A program made the translations under genes and the position numbers. Source: CAYJBH01 sp964368815 (GTDB lineage: Bacteria > Bacillota > Clostridia > Oscillospirales > Ruminococcaceae). Taken from it: DNA of 64,000 nt. The notes beneath the pieces were generated by a model. That model was not told where the DNA came from, did no database searches, and worked only from the letters and a program-made list of their open reading frames with translations. The DNA lies in the NCBI GenBank assembly GCA_964368815.1, contig CAYJDA010000001.1, positions 186,001 to 250,000 on the forward strand, given 5' to 3'. Within the stretch, counting starts at the first letter, position 1. Each line of letters starts with the position of its first letter. Below are positions 54,897 through 62,980 of the stretch, piece by piece.

Positions 54897-55081
54897 TATT
54901 CCTTCCAATGAGAAAAGTTTATGTATGTATTATATAGTAACTAGTTGTCAATGTAAATAAAGTGATATTGCTAAAAACATATACTTTTTTTATTCTTCAA
55001 GATAAATGTACGCCTTTTTGTATATTTTTTTATACTCAGCTTACGATAAACTTACATTTTAAACATTATATATAAAAAGAC

Positions 55082-55110
55082 TTGTGTTTTTTTATGACTT
55101 TTGCTATAAT
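55082..55110 (+). promoter_or_regulatory. promoter of the kinase-regulator pair
   Basis: TTGTGT (55082-55087) and TATAAT (55105-55110), 17 bases apart, 28 bases before the kinase ATG. Confidence 0.6.
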
Positions 55111-55137
55111 GTTTTCTATATTAGCAAGAGGATTTTT

Positions 55138-56853
55138 ATGAAAAAAAACAATCCAACATTTCATCGCCATATTATACATATTTTTATTGGCGTTATGCTT
55201 ATATGTGTTATTCCTTTTTTTATATATTGCGTTGTCATATCCTATCTATCTACTCAAGAAAGAAACGACCTTTCACTCCAGGGTATTACCGATTCGGTAA
55301 CTCGGGAATTTGAAGTTGCTCTGTCTACCGTTGAAAGCACCTCAATTCTTTTAATTAGCAACGAGGCTGTTCGCAGTGCAATAAATGCCATGCAAAGTCC
55401 TAATTCATCATACCTCGAAACTGTTAATGATAACATAACACTAACTATTGCTGCTGCACTTTATACAACATCAGAACCAAATCTTTCAGTCATCAGTTAT
55501 TATGATGCTAACGGAAATATACTTGCAACAACAGACGGTACTCGTGGTGCAAGTCAATCTTTATTTGGTAACGACACTATGAAAGAAATGCGAGAAGAGT
55601 TGGATGATAGTAGTTTTATGATTTTCGATTATAGTCAACACAACGAAGTTGCCTCTTTTAATCAGCATTTAATGTATGTTCGCCCGGTTAGCGCACTACA
55701 TGAGGAAGACCCGGTAGGTTACCTCGCTGTTTTTATTGATATGCGAAACTTTAAAACCACACTATCAAATAATAGTATAGCTATAGATGAAAATTATGGT
55801 ATGTATATTGTTAATAATAACACAAACAATATACTGATTTCCGGCGACGAAAATGGAAATAGCTCTTTTATGATGCTTGATGATTATAAATACTATGTTG
55901 CTGAAACTTCCGATGAATACAACATAACTGTCTACCTCTCGGTACCAAATCATTTCTTAATTTTAGAAATGTTTGGCGACCATGCCTCAAGTTTAGTCTT
56001 GGCAAGCATCTTAGTTATTTTAGGATCAATTGTTCTTCTTTTATACTTAAATACCGATTTAGAACAAATTTTTATACTTAATAAACACATGAAATCTATT
56101 GAGCAGGGCAATTATTCTTACTACATTGAAGAAAAGTCGCAATTTAGTGATATACAGCGTGTATACACAGGATTTAATCGTATGTTGTTTGAAATAGATG
56201 AGCTAATAAACAATGACTATAAAAACAAGCTCTTACTCCAAGAAACTCAGTTGAAAATTTTTCGGTTGCAGATGAATCCACATTTTTTATATAACTCTTT
56301 GCAATATATAGAGTCGGCAGGCGAACTATCTGGGGTTCCTCAGATTAGTGATATGGCCTCATCTTTAGGCAAATTATTAAGATATAACCTAAAAAATACC
56401 GAGTCTGTTTTGTTATCGGAAGAGGTTGACTCCTGTATGACCTACCTGCAAATTCAAAAGCTCCGTTTTGGCGATAAGTTGGATTTCGAGTTTTTTATAG
56501 ACCCGAATACTATAAATATTTTTGTTCCTAAATTCATCCTACAACCTTTGGCAGAAAACTGTATTACACATGCTTTTCGGGATATGAGTATATCCGGGCG
56601 TATTGAATTTCATTCTTTCATTGAAGAAGGTAATTTACATTTAGAGGTTAGCGACAACGGGTGTGGTTTTCCTTCAGACTTTAACCTCGATGAATCCTCC
56701 CTAACCATAGACAGTGAATGGGAGCATATAGGGCTTGCAAATGTTATTGTACGAATTAAACAAATATTGGGCGAGCAATATGGTTTATCACTCCTACCCA
56801 CTACCAAGGGAGCAAAGATAAAAATAATTTTACCGGTGAACATAGAAAGGTAG
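55138..56853 (+). CDS. sensor histidine kinase, YesM type
   Basis: A 571-residue membrane kinase. TM1 is at about 15-40, an extracellular sensor (dCache-like) of roughly 230 residues follows, TM2 near 283-305, a HAMP-like stretch, then the His_kinase domain with the phosphorylated His in MNPHFLYNSLQYIES and the ATPase domain with LQPLAENCITHAF (N box) and DNGCGF (G1). This class controls sugar ABC operons. ATG 55138 follows AGAGG; the frame to 55084 would cover the promoter. It is 7 bases from the next gene. Confidence 0.92.
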   Translation: MKKNNPTFHRHIIHIFIGVMLICVIPFFIYCVVISYLSTQERNDLSLQGITDSVTREFEVALSTVESTSILLISNEAVRSAINAMQSPNSSYLETVNDNITLTIAAALYTTSEPNLSVISYYDANGNILATTDGTRGASQSLFGNDTMKEMREELDDSSFMIFDYSQHNEVASFNQHLMYVRPVSALHEEDPVGYLAVFIDMRNFKTTLSNNSIAIDENYGMYIVNNNTNNILISGDENGNSSFMMLDDYKYYVAETSDEYNITVYLSVPNHFLILEMFGDHASSLVLASILVILGSIVLLLYLNTDLEQIFILNKHMKSIEQGNYSYYIEEKSQFSDIQRVYTGFNRMLFEIDELINNDYKNKLLLQETQLKIFRLQMNPHFLYNSLQYIESAGELSGVPQISDMASSLGKLLRYNLKNTESVLLSEEVDSCMTYLQIQKLRFGDKLDFEFFIDPNTINIFVPKFILQPLAENCITHAFRDMSISGRIEFHSFIEEGNLHLEVSDNGCGFPSDFNLDESSLTIDSEWEHIGLANVIVRIKQILGEQYGLSLLPTTKGAKIKIILPVNIER

Positions 56854-56860
56854 GTTGTGA

Positions 56861-58393
56861 ATGAAATTAAATATATTAATATTGGAAGATGAATATTTTA
56901 TCCGCAAAAGCCTGGTTCAAAAAGTGTCCCGTTCCGGTCTTGCCATTAAATCAATTGTAGACGTAGAAACTACAGAAGAGGCAACAGCCGTTATTACCAC
57001 CTCAGTGATTAATATCCTTTTGTGTGACATACATCTTGGAACAAATAATGGCCTTGACTTTATTGAAATAATAAAAAATTCACAGCCAAACTGCAAGGTG
57101 ATTATTATTAGTGGTCATGAAGACTTTAAATATGCTATGCGTGCAATTGATCTTGACGTATGCAGCTATTTGCTAAAACCGGTAGCAGCAACGGAGTTGT
57201 TTGAAGCCCTTCAGAAAGCTCAAAAAGCTTTAGTTGAAAGCAACAATCTTGAAAAAAAAGATTATAGCTGGCAACAAAAAAATATCGAAACAGATATGCG
57301 AATCGCGTTTGAAAGCAAAGACCTTAAAGCTGCGCTTTCATTTTTTCAAGATTATCAGCCAAATCTTCGATTTGGGTGTATTTACCTTTATCTGCCCAAT
57401 CTTTCAAAAGACCTATTAACTACAACTATATCGAGATTTATCTTAATGTTACAACCCTACCAGGTACAGCAAGATTTTATTTTTTTTGAAATGCGCACTC
57501 ATGAATATTGCTGTGCTTTTTTGTATAGCAGTGATATAAAACAGAGTGCGGAATTCTCGAATTATTTACAACAATGTTGGCGAAAATTGCAGCTAAACAA
57601 TCCTCAACTAATCGGGTGCTGTGCCGGAATAAGCAACTATTGTACCAATTTATTTGAAGCATATAATCAGGCAAATCGTGCCATGCGACACCATATCTTT
57701 TTTACGCAAAATCCTATCATCTATTTTGATAAAATTGAACCGCGTACCCTCTACCAACTTCCAGACGAGGATAAAATTCTGTTCGAATATGCTGTAAAAT
57801 CTCGCCGTTACTCAGTTTTTTGTGAATTTTTAGACGGTTTTTATGAAACTACTTTAAAAAAAGAAATGCGTTACAGCTATTTTCAACTTATATATCATCA
57901 TTTTATGCAGCACATTTTATTTCAAATGAAGGTAACAGACCCCTCTATTCAACTCGTTAAAGAGGCATATTTGTTTGATTCGGTTAATGATGCGATGGAG
58001 TATTTAAAAAAACTATATCGTTCCTGCGTAGGACAAAATAAAGATGAGGATAAATATTCCTCAGAGCAACTTGTTTATTCTCTAAAGGAGCTAATTGACC
58101 AGGATTATGCAATGGATATTTCACTGGAACGATTTTGCTTCACCCACAAGGTAAATCCAAGCTTTTTAAGCCAACAATTTAAACACTTAGTTAAAACATC
58201 CTTCCAAGATTATTTAATTCAGGTGCGTATTTCTAACGCTAAATTATTGTTGGCGCAACATCGCTATAAAATCAAAGATATTGCCGAAATGTGCGGCTTT
58301 GCAAATCAGCATTATTTTAGCACTCTCTTTAAAAAACGCACAGGCCTATCTCCAAAAGAATTTTATGCGAGTAACAAAAACAACAACATTTAA
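56861..58393 (+). CDS. response regulator with AraC-type DNA-binding domain (YesN type)
   Basis: A 510-residue regulator. The receiver (1-120) has the acidic pair ED in LEDEYFIRKS, phosphoacceptor Asp in LLCDIHLGTNNGLDF, and the Lys in LLKPVAA. A long middle segment of about 280 residues follows, and the C-terminal 100 residues are two HTH motifs of the AraC family (MDISLERFCFTHKVNPSFLSQQFK; KDIAEMCGFANQHYFSTLFKK). Partner of the preceding kinase; it likely activates the divergent ABC operon and the downstream glycosidase gene. Confidence 0.92.
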   Translation: MKLNILILEDEYFIRKSLVQKVSRSGLAIKSIVDVETTEEATAVITTSVINILLCDIHLGTNNGLDFIEIIKNSQPNCKVIIISGHEDFKYAMRAIDLDVCSYLLKPVAATELFEALQKAQKALVESNNLEKKDYSWQQKNIETDMRIAFESKDLKAALSFFQDYQPNLRFGCIYLYLPNLSKDLLTTTISRFILMLQPYQVQQDFIFFEMRTHEYCCAFLYSSDIKQSAEFSNYLQQCWRKLQLNNPQLIGCCAGISNYCTNLFEAYNQANRAMRHHIFFTQNPIIYFDKIEPRTLYQLPDEDKILFEYAVKSRRYSVFCEFLDGFYETTLKKEMRYSYFQLIYHHFMQHILFQMKVTDPSIQLVKEAYLFDSVNDAMEYLKKLYRSCVGQNKDEDKYSSEQLVYSLKELIDQDYAMDISLERFCFTHKVNPSFLSQQFKHLVKTSFQDYLIQVRISNAKLLLAQHRYKIKDIAEMCGFANQHYFSTLFKKRTGLSPKEFYASNKNNNI

Positions 58394-58399
58394 TAAAGC

Positions 58400-58440
58400 A
58401 AAGGGTTTGTGACTTATTTGCCACAAACCCTTTTAATTTT
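58400..58440. terminator. bidirectional terminator
   Basis: AAAGGGTTTGTG (58400-58411) pairs with CACAAACCCTTT (58422-58433) around a 10-base loop; T-rich ends on the plus strand and, more weakly, on the minus. It separates the convergent regulator and GHL6 genes. Confidence 0.82.
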
Positions 58441-58446
58441 TATAAA

Positions 58447-60480
58447 CTATTCTTGATAGTTTACCTTTATCATATCCCAAATGTTTAGTTTTTCACAAGT
58501 TACAGTAACTGTATCATTTAATATACTGTACTCTGTCGCATGTTTTTCAATTACAGATTCTACCGATTTAACAATTTTTCCGATAGGTATGCTGAGGGTA
58601 AAGCTGATTCCATAACAAGAAATAATATCGGTCAACGGGCGAGCACCTATGCTGTTGACAAAGTGAACCATGGAGTACGAATCTTTTTCAAACAACGTCA
58701 TTTGAATTGCGCCGGGTGCATTAACATCTATGCGTGACGGTTTTGCAGCTAATAGGCTGATGCTATTTTTAAGAAAAGTATAATGATCCTCCATACCAAA
58801 TTCTCTAATCAATCGTCCAAGCTGAATAGGTAGGTAAAGAACTGAACCATCACCATGTTTTGAAAGTATACTCATTGGAACATTAGTGTGAGATGCCGGC
58901 AAGCTTGCTCGCTCAGGTGGAGCGCCAACAGAGTCTAACGGAGCAAATGTTGGCACTAAAGTTGTTACAACCTGCGATGTTGATTTGGCAGTACAATACC
59001 CAACGTGACCTGATAGTGGTAAAAGATGTGTCCCATCCATGTTTTCTAAGAAAACCGGATAATCATCACTCAATCGAATATAGTTTGCACAAAGGTTTTC
59101 ACTGGTTACAACCCTGTCCGCAATACCAAGCAATGGGTAAATCGGTTGCACATCTTGTCCGAATGCACTCTCCACCAGTAGATTACCTCCGGCTTTCACA
59201 TATGCTTCAAACATATCTGCCTGTTCTTCTAATATCACATATCCTTCCGGCAAAACCACCACATCAAATTGCTGTAGCTTTTCTGTTGACACCTGGTATG
59301 AAGATAGCAAAGAATACGTAATGTGCCCCCATGTTAAACCTTCTGCCCACCCGGTAACTGAAGGTCCGTTATCACAAAGCAGCAAAACCTGTGTATTTTC
59401 AACTGCATCCTCCATCATTTCCTCAACCAGTCGAGCTCGATGGTTTATTTCTGCAACCGCACCAAGGATACGTTGATCTTCATTTGTTTCGGTAAACCCT
59501 GTAATGCTTGACCAAAACTGTCCACCGTTTGCCAACACCTGAGAGCACCAAAAAAGATACTCTTTAGTTGACATTCCTGTGTGTCGCCAATCCATTCCGG
59601 GACAGGTGTGGATTATGCCAAACGGCGCTGGAATATCATCTATAGTGCGACCAAATTTCATTCTAGTAGCGGGTGTGATAGTATTTGGTAGGTTATATCT
59701 TCCTCGTGATAAAATATTTTGTGCTTCGGTACAAAGCATATTACCTGTTAGAATTCGCTCCTCTACGTTATCTCCTTGATCACAGTCCATTGAAGCAGGA
59801 AAATAATATCTTATAAATGGCTTATCCGGATGTTTAGTATGCATAAAACGCCAATACTTCATGGCCGTTGCTGTTGAACAGTAGGAAAGCCAATCCGGCT
59901 CAAAATCATCTGCTTGATTCGGCATTTCTTTGTGATAAAGTTTAAAATACTCTTCTTTGCATACATTACACCAACAGGGTTTTGCATAGCTGTTGTTCCA
60001 AAAAACTCCATCAATATCGTAATTACTCATGGCTTCTTCCAACACTTGCTCAATAACTCCGGAGTTTTGATATCCGCCAAAAGCGCAGGTTAGATACAAC
60101 AATTCCCAACTGCCCATTCGCATCTCACCTTGAGTAATTGCACTACCGTCAGGTCGGCGACAAACCCAGTTCGGATGTTGCAAATAGATGTGATCCTCAA
60201 TTGCTGAGGAATCAAATCGTGCTAATACTTTTATGTTACGCTTATGACATTCATCTATAATTTCGCCAAGAATGTCTCGTCCATTCATGTACGGGTTAAC
60301 GTTATGTCCACTAACTTTGCTGGGATACCATGCAACAATCCCTCCTGCATTCATGCAAAGGGTGTTTGCACCCATTTTCTCTACATCTGCCGCAATCTTA
60401 GCACAGTTCATGAGTGATGCGTCTTTTTCTTGCAGGTTAAACTGTAAAACACGCATAGGTTTCTCCCACCACTTTTTCAT
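58447..60480 (-). CDS. GHL6 / beta-galactosidase-trimerization glycosidase-like protein
   Basis: A 677-residue cytosolic protein (no signal peptide). The N-terminal barrel (about 10-330) resembles the hypothetical glycosidase family GHL6, with GIVAWYPSKVSGHNVNPYM, LGEIIDECHKRNIKVLARFD and YDIDGVFWNNS. A Rossmann-like domain follows (about 365-590: VLLLCDNGPSV, DVVVLPEGYVILEE, YVKAGGNLLVE), matching the trimerization domain of GH42 beta-galactosidases. Both parts occur together in uncharacterised Clostridia proteins. GGAGG precedes the ATG. Gene position beside the sugar locus suggests a role in the same substrate's breakdown. Confidence 0.7.
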   Translation of the reverse strand: MKKWWEKPMRVLQFNLQEKDASLMNCAKIAADVEKMGANTLCMNAGGIVAWYPSKVSGHNVNPYMNGRDILGEIIDECHKRNIKVLARFDSSAIEDHIYLQHPNWVCRRPDGSAITQGEMRMGSWELLYLTCAFGGYQNSGVIEQVLEEAMSNYDIDGVFWNNSYAKPCWCNVCKEEYFKLYHKEMPNQADDFEPDWLSYCSTATAMKYWRFMHTKHPDKPFIRYYFPASMDCDQGDNVEERILTGNMLCTEAQNILSRGRYNLPNTITPATRMKFGRTIDDIPAPFGIIHTCPGMDWRHTGMSTKEYLFWCSQVLANGGQFWSSITGFTETNEDQRILGAVAEINHRARLVEEMMEDAVENTQVLLLCDNGPSVTGWAEGLTWGHITYSLLSSYQVSTEKLQQFDVVVLPEGYVILEEQADMFEAYVKAGGNLLVESAFGQDVQPIYPLLGIADRVVTSENLCANYIRLSDDYPVFLENMDGTHLLPLSGHVGYCTAKSTSQVVTTLVPTFAPLDSVGAPPERASLPASHTNVPMSILSKHGDGSVLYLPIQLGRLIREFGMEDHYTFLKNSISLLAAKPSRIDVNAPGAIQMTLFEKDSYSMVHFVNSIGARPLTDIISCYGISFTLSIPIGKIVKSVESVIEKHATEYSILNDTVTVTCEKLNIWDMIKVNYQE

Positions 60481-60737
60481 AAATACACCTCCAAATTAAT
60501 ATGTATTATGCTACGATTACAACGCTATAATTATCTATTCATTATTTTATTAAAGATGAACTAATAAGTAAATAAACTAATCTTGTTATAAACATATATT
60601 TTTTTTATTAATTCGTTAAAAACGCTTATTATTAATCTAGTATTTATATTTTATTTATTTTATTTGTATATTTCCTCTATATTATAATATAACACTTATG
60701 TTTTTTGAACATTTGTAACAATGCCTATAAAATTAAA
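60481..60737. other. AT-rich intergenic stretch
   Basis: Very AT-rich DNA upstream of the GHL6 gene. A possible minus-strand promoter (TTTACT, 17 bases, TAAAAT) can be placed near 60550-60580, but such matches are expected by chance in this composition. No gene is supported. Confidence 0.4.
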
Positions 60738-60771
60738 ACAGGGTGTGGTCTAAATGTTCGTCACACCCTGT
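60724..60771 (-). terminator. terminator of the sigma/anti-sigma operon
   Basis: ACAGGGTGTG (60738-60747) pairs with CACACCCTGT (60762-60771); on the minus strand TTTTAATTTT follows. It lies about 65 bases after the anti-sigma stop. Confidence 0.85.
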
Positions 60772-60834
60772 TATTCTATGTTGAAAAATGGTTATTAAGT
60801 TATGTTCTCAGCATTATCTAACTAAAACTTTGCA

Positions 60835-62243
60835 TTAATCGTCATTATCGTCGTCATCATCGTCATCGTCATTATCGTCGTAATCATCATCGTAATCATC
60901 ATCGTAATCATCGTCGTAATTGTCGTCGTAATCGTCGTCGTAATCGTCGTCGTAATTGTCGTCGTAATTGTCGTCGTCATTGTCGTCTTCATCGTCGTAG
61001 ATGTCATCCAAAANNNNNNNNNNNNNNNNNNNNNNNNNNNNNNNNNNNNNNNNNNNNNNNNNNNNNNNNNNNNNNNNNNNNNNNNNNNNNNNNNNNNNNN
61101 NNNNNNNNNNNNNTCGTCGTAATTGTCGTCGTCATTGTCGTCTTCATCGTCGTAGATGTCATCCAAAATATCATCTATTTCGTCATCAAGATCATCATTA
61201 TCATCGAGATCGTCCATAATATCATCAAGATCATCAACAATGTCGTCGTCAGCAAGATCATCTAAAACATCTTCCTGTGCGTCATTTTCAAAATCTACTT
61301 CTCTTTTGACGAGTTCACCGGTCAAGGCATTAATGTCATATTTAAATTCATCTCCATTAGCATTTTCAAACTCAACTTCATATACCATTATTCCATTCTC
61401 AAAGTCTAGTTCAACATCACGACTATTAGTTTGCTCTATAGTAAATCCGTCTATTGCAAGAGCAGCATTTAATGCACTTTCAACTCCGATATATGCCATG
61501 TCGCTCACTTCACCCAAGCTGCTAATATCCTCTGTTACATTTAGCAACAGTCCAAGCTCGGTAATAGAAAGCTGTGAAAGCTGTTCTTCATTATAAACCG
61601 GAGATTGCTCGAGTATTTGGTTAATAAGGTTTGCTTTGCCATCAGAAATTCCGTATTTTGTGGAGGTTTCAGCAGTGCTTTCGGTACTAACATTTTGACT
61701 TAATACGGCACCATTTACCTGTGCGTCATGCATCACCGATTCTATAGCAAATGCAAGCTGTTGTTCTAGCTGTGCTCCTGTATTTGCATCAGAGTCTTCA
61801 ACAGTTAGAAGAATTGAATTTTGAATATCATTAATAAAGCCATTTCTTAGCATTGAACCTACGATCGCATTTACGGCAAGTTCGGCATCATTTCCTTCTA
61901 TTGCCATTTCACCTAACACCTTCTCACCCTCCGTGTTAAGTGCATTAGCACTCAGAACTTTGTTGTTTTTATTAACTGTTAATTCTATACTGGGGTTGAC
62001 ATCAAGTGATATTGTTGCAGCAGTTGCATAGTTGGTATTATAACCATATATACCTACCGCCAACATGCAACAAGCCGCTACCGCAGCTATTGCAGTGAAA
62101 AATTTCTTTTTACTTTTTACGGGATTCATAATAAGTACCTGTCCTTCCTTACGTTCACAACCTTGGAGGACGGCATCAAATACATCCGGTGTAATTTGTT
62201 CATAGGACTTTTTAATTTTTTGTTCAAAATTTTGATTATTCAT
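60835..62243 (-). CDS. RsgI-like anti-sigma factor with Asp/Tyr-rich tail, split by an assembly gap
   Basis: Membrane anti-sigma factor predicted to hold the adjacent ECF factor. A short cytosolic N-terminus (about 1-45, NFEQKIKKSYEQITPDVFDAV) precedes one membrane helix (KFFTAIAAVAACCMLAVGIYG). Outside lie an RsgI-type domain (ATISLDVNPSIELTVNKNNKV), further helical sequence, and a PepSY-like segment (about 270-325). The rest is an acidic low-complexity tail of DDIYDD, DDNY and DDDY units. A 100-N gap interrupts the tail, and the 55 bases on each side of it are identical; joining them restores one frame down to a TAA at 60835. The start follows the sigma gene stop by 2 bases. The acidic tail may bind calcium or interact with the wall; that is inference. 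Confidence 0.8.
60838..61013. repeat. degenerate 12-bp repeats encoding the acidic tail
   Basis: About a dozen units of the type TCGTCGTAATTG / TCATCGTAATCA, which read as Asp-Asp-Asn/Asp-Tyr on the minus strand. The array runs to the assembly gap. Confidence 0.85.
61014..61113. other. assembly gap (100 N) between identical 55-base flanks
   Basis: The 55 bases 60959-61013 are repeated exactly at 61114-61168. The gap is therefore probably an unmerged contig overlap and not missing sequence. Confidence 0.9.
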
Positions 62244-62245
62244 AA

Positions 62246-62815
62246 TTAGCCTATTCCTTCCTCGGTCAATTTTTCTCTTAATTTCTTAATGGCTCTGTGG
62301 TATTTAGAAAGTACTGTTGGGATCGGCATATCTAAAAATACAGCGATTTCTCTGTGTTTAAATCCGGCTACGGTGTGCAGTACCACTATTTGTTGTTCTT
62401 CCTGTGAAAGTGAGTTTAACGATTCGCTGAGTATTACCCTTTGTTCAGGCGACAATCCTTCATGGGCTTCAAGAAAAGGTTCGAAATCTTCGATTTGTAC
62501 TGTTTTCTTTTGTTGTCGCATCTTCATGAAACACAAATTTTTTGTTATAGTCATTATCCATGCCATTGGTTTACCGTGAGCTTTGTAACCATCCGCAGAG
62601 TTATATATTGTTATGTAGCAATCCTGCATAACATCCTCGGCATCCGCAGAGTTTTTTAAAAGAGAGAGTGAATATGCAAAAACGGAGGTTTTTGTTTTAT
62701 TGTATAAAACTTCAAGTGCCGACCGGTCACCCTGCGCTATCTCTTCTATACAATCTTCCAAAATACTGTCCTTTGAAGCTGTTCCGGTTAATGACGTCAA
62801 ACAAAAAAATAACAT
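62246..62815 (-). CDS. ECF sigma factor
   Basis: A 189-residue sigma-70 family factor with only regions 2 and 4. Region 2 is NSADAEDVMQDCYITIYNSADGY, followed by AWIMTITKNLCFMKMRQ; region 4 is LNSLSQEEQQIVVLHTVAGFKHREIAVFLDMPIPTVLSKYHRA with the HTH. AAGGGAG lies before ATG 62815. It is coupled to the anti-sigma gene (2-base gap). The cognate signal is unknown; autoregulation is usual in this class but I cannot identify its promoter. Confidence 0.92.
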   Translation of the reverse strand: MLFFCLTSLTGTASKDSILEDCIEEIAQGDRSALEVLYNKTKTSVFAYSLSLLKNSADAEDVMQDCYITIYNSADGYKAHGKPMAWIMTITKNLCFMKMRQQKKTVQIEDFEPFLEAHEGLSPEQRVILSESLNSLSQEEQQIVVLHTVAGFKHREIAVFLDMPIPTVLSKYHRAIKKLREKLTEEGIG

Positions 62816-62890
62816 ATTTTTCTCCCTTTCACTATGTTAATGCACGAACATCAACTTTTATTGCATGCATACTAATTTTTTTTATTTTTA

Positions 62891-62919
62891 TTTACAAACT
62901 TAATTAGTAATGGTAATAT
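62891..62919 (+). promoter_or_regulatory. candidate promoter of proA
   Basis: TTTACA (62891-62896) and TAATAT (62914-62919), 17 bases apart, 61 bases before proA, in AT-rich divergent DNA where other matches also occur. Confidence 0.4.
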
Positions 62920-62980
62920 TTATATTACATTATACTATATAACAAAACTGTAATGCAATACATCATTAACGGAGGATTAT

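Larger units (their letters stand above)
54805..55137. other. divergent control region of the sugar locus
   Basis: This 333-base gap separates the binding-protein and kinase genes. It holds an 18-base palindrome (54879-54896), an isolated minus-strand TTGACA around 54945-54950 without a convincing -10, and the kinase promoter (55082-55110). No RNA gene or ORF is supported. Confidence 0.6.

Noticed and set aside
60617..60630. Catabolite (cre) site upstream of the GHL6 gene
   Set aside because: TAAAAACGCTTATT keeps only the centre of the consensus and lies in very AT-rich DNA.
60822..60834. Alternative C-terminus of the anti-sigma gene in a Thr/Met-rich frame
   Set aside because: That frame arises only from the arbitrary 100-N gap; merging the identical flanks restores the Asp-rich frame ending at 60835.
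60838..61168. CRISPR-like repeat array
   Set aside because: The short repeats are in-frame coding units without spacers; the same applies to the 21-base units at 38472-38534.
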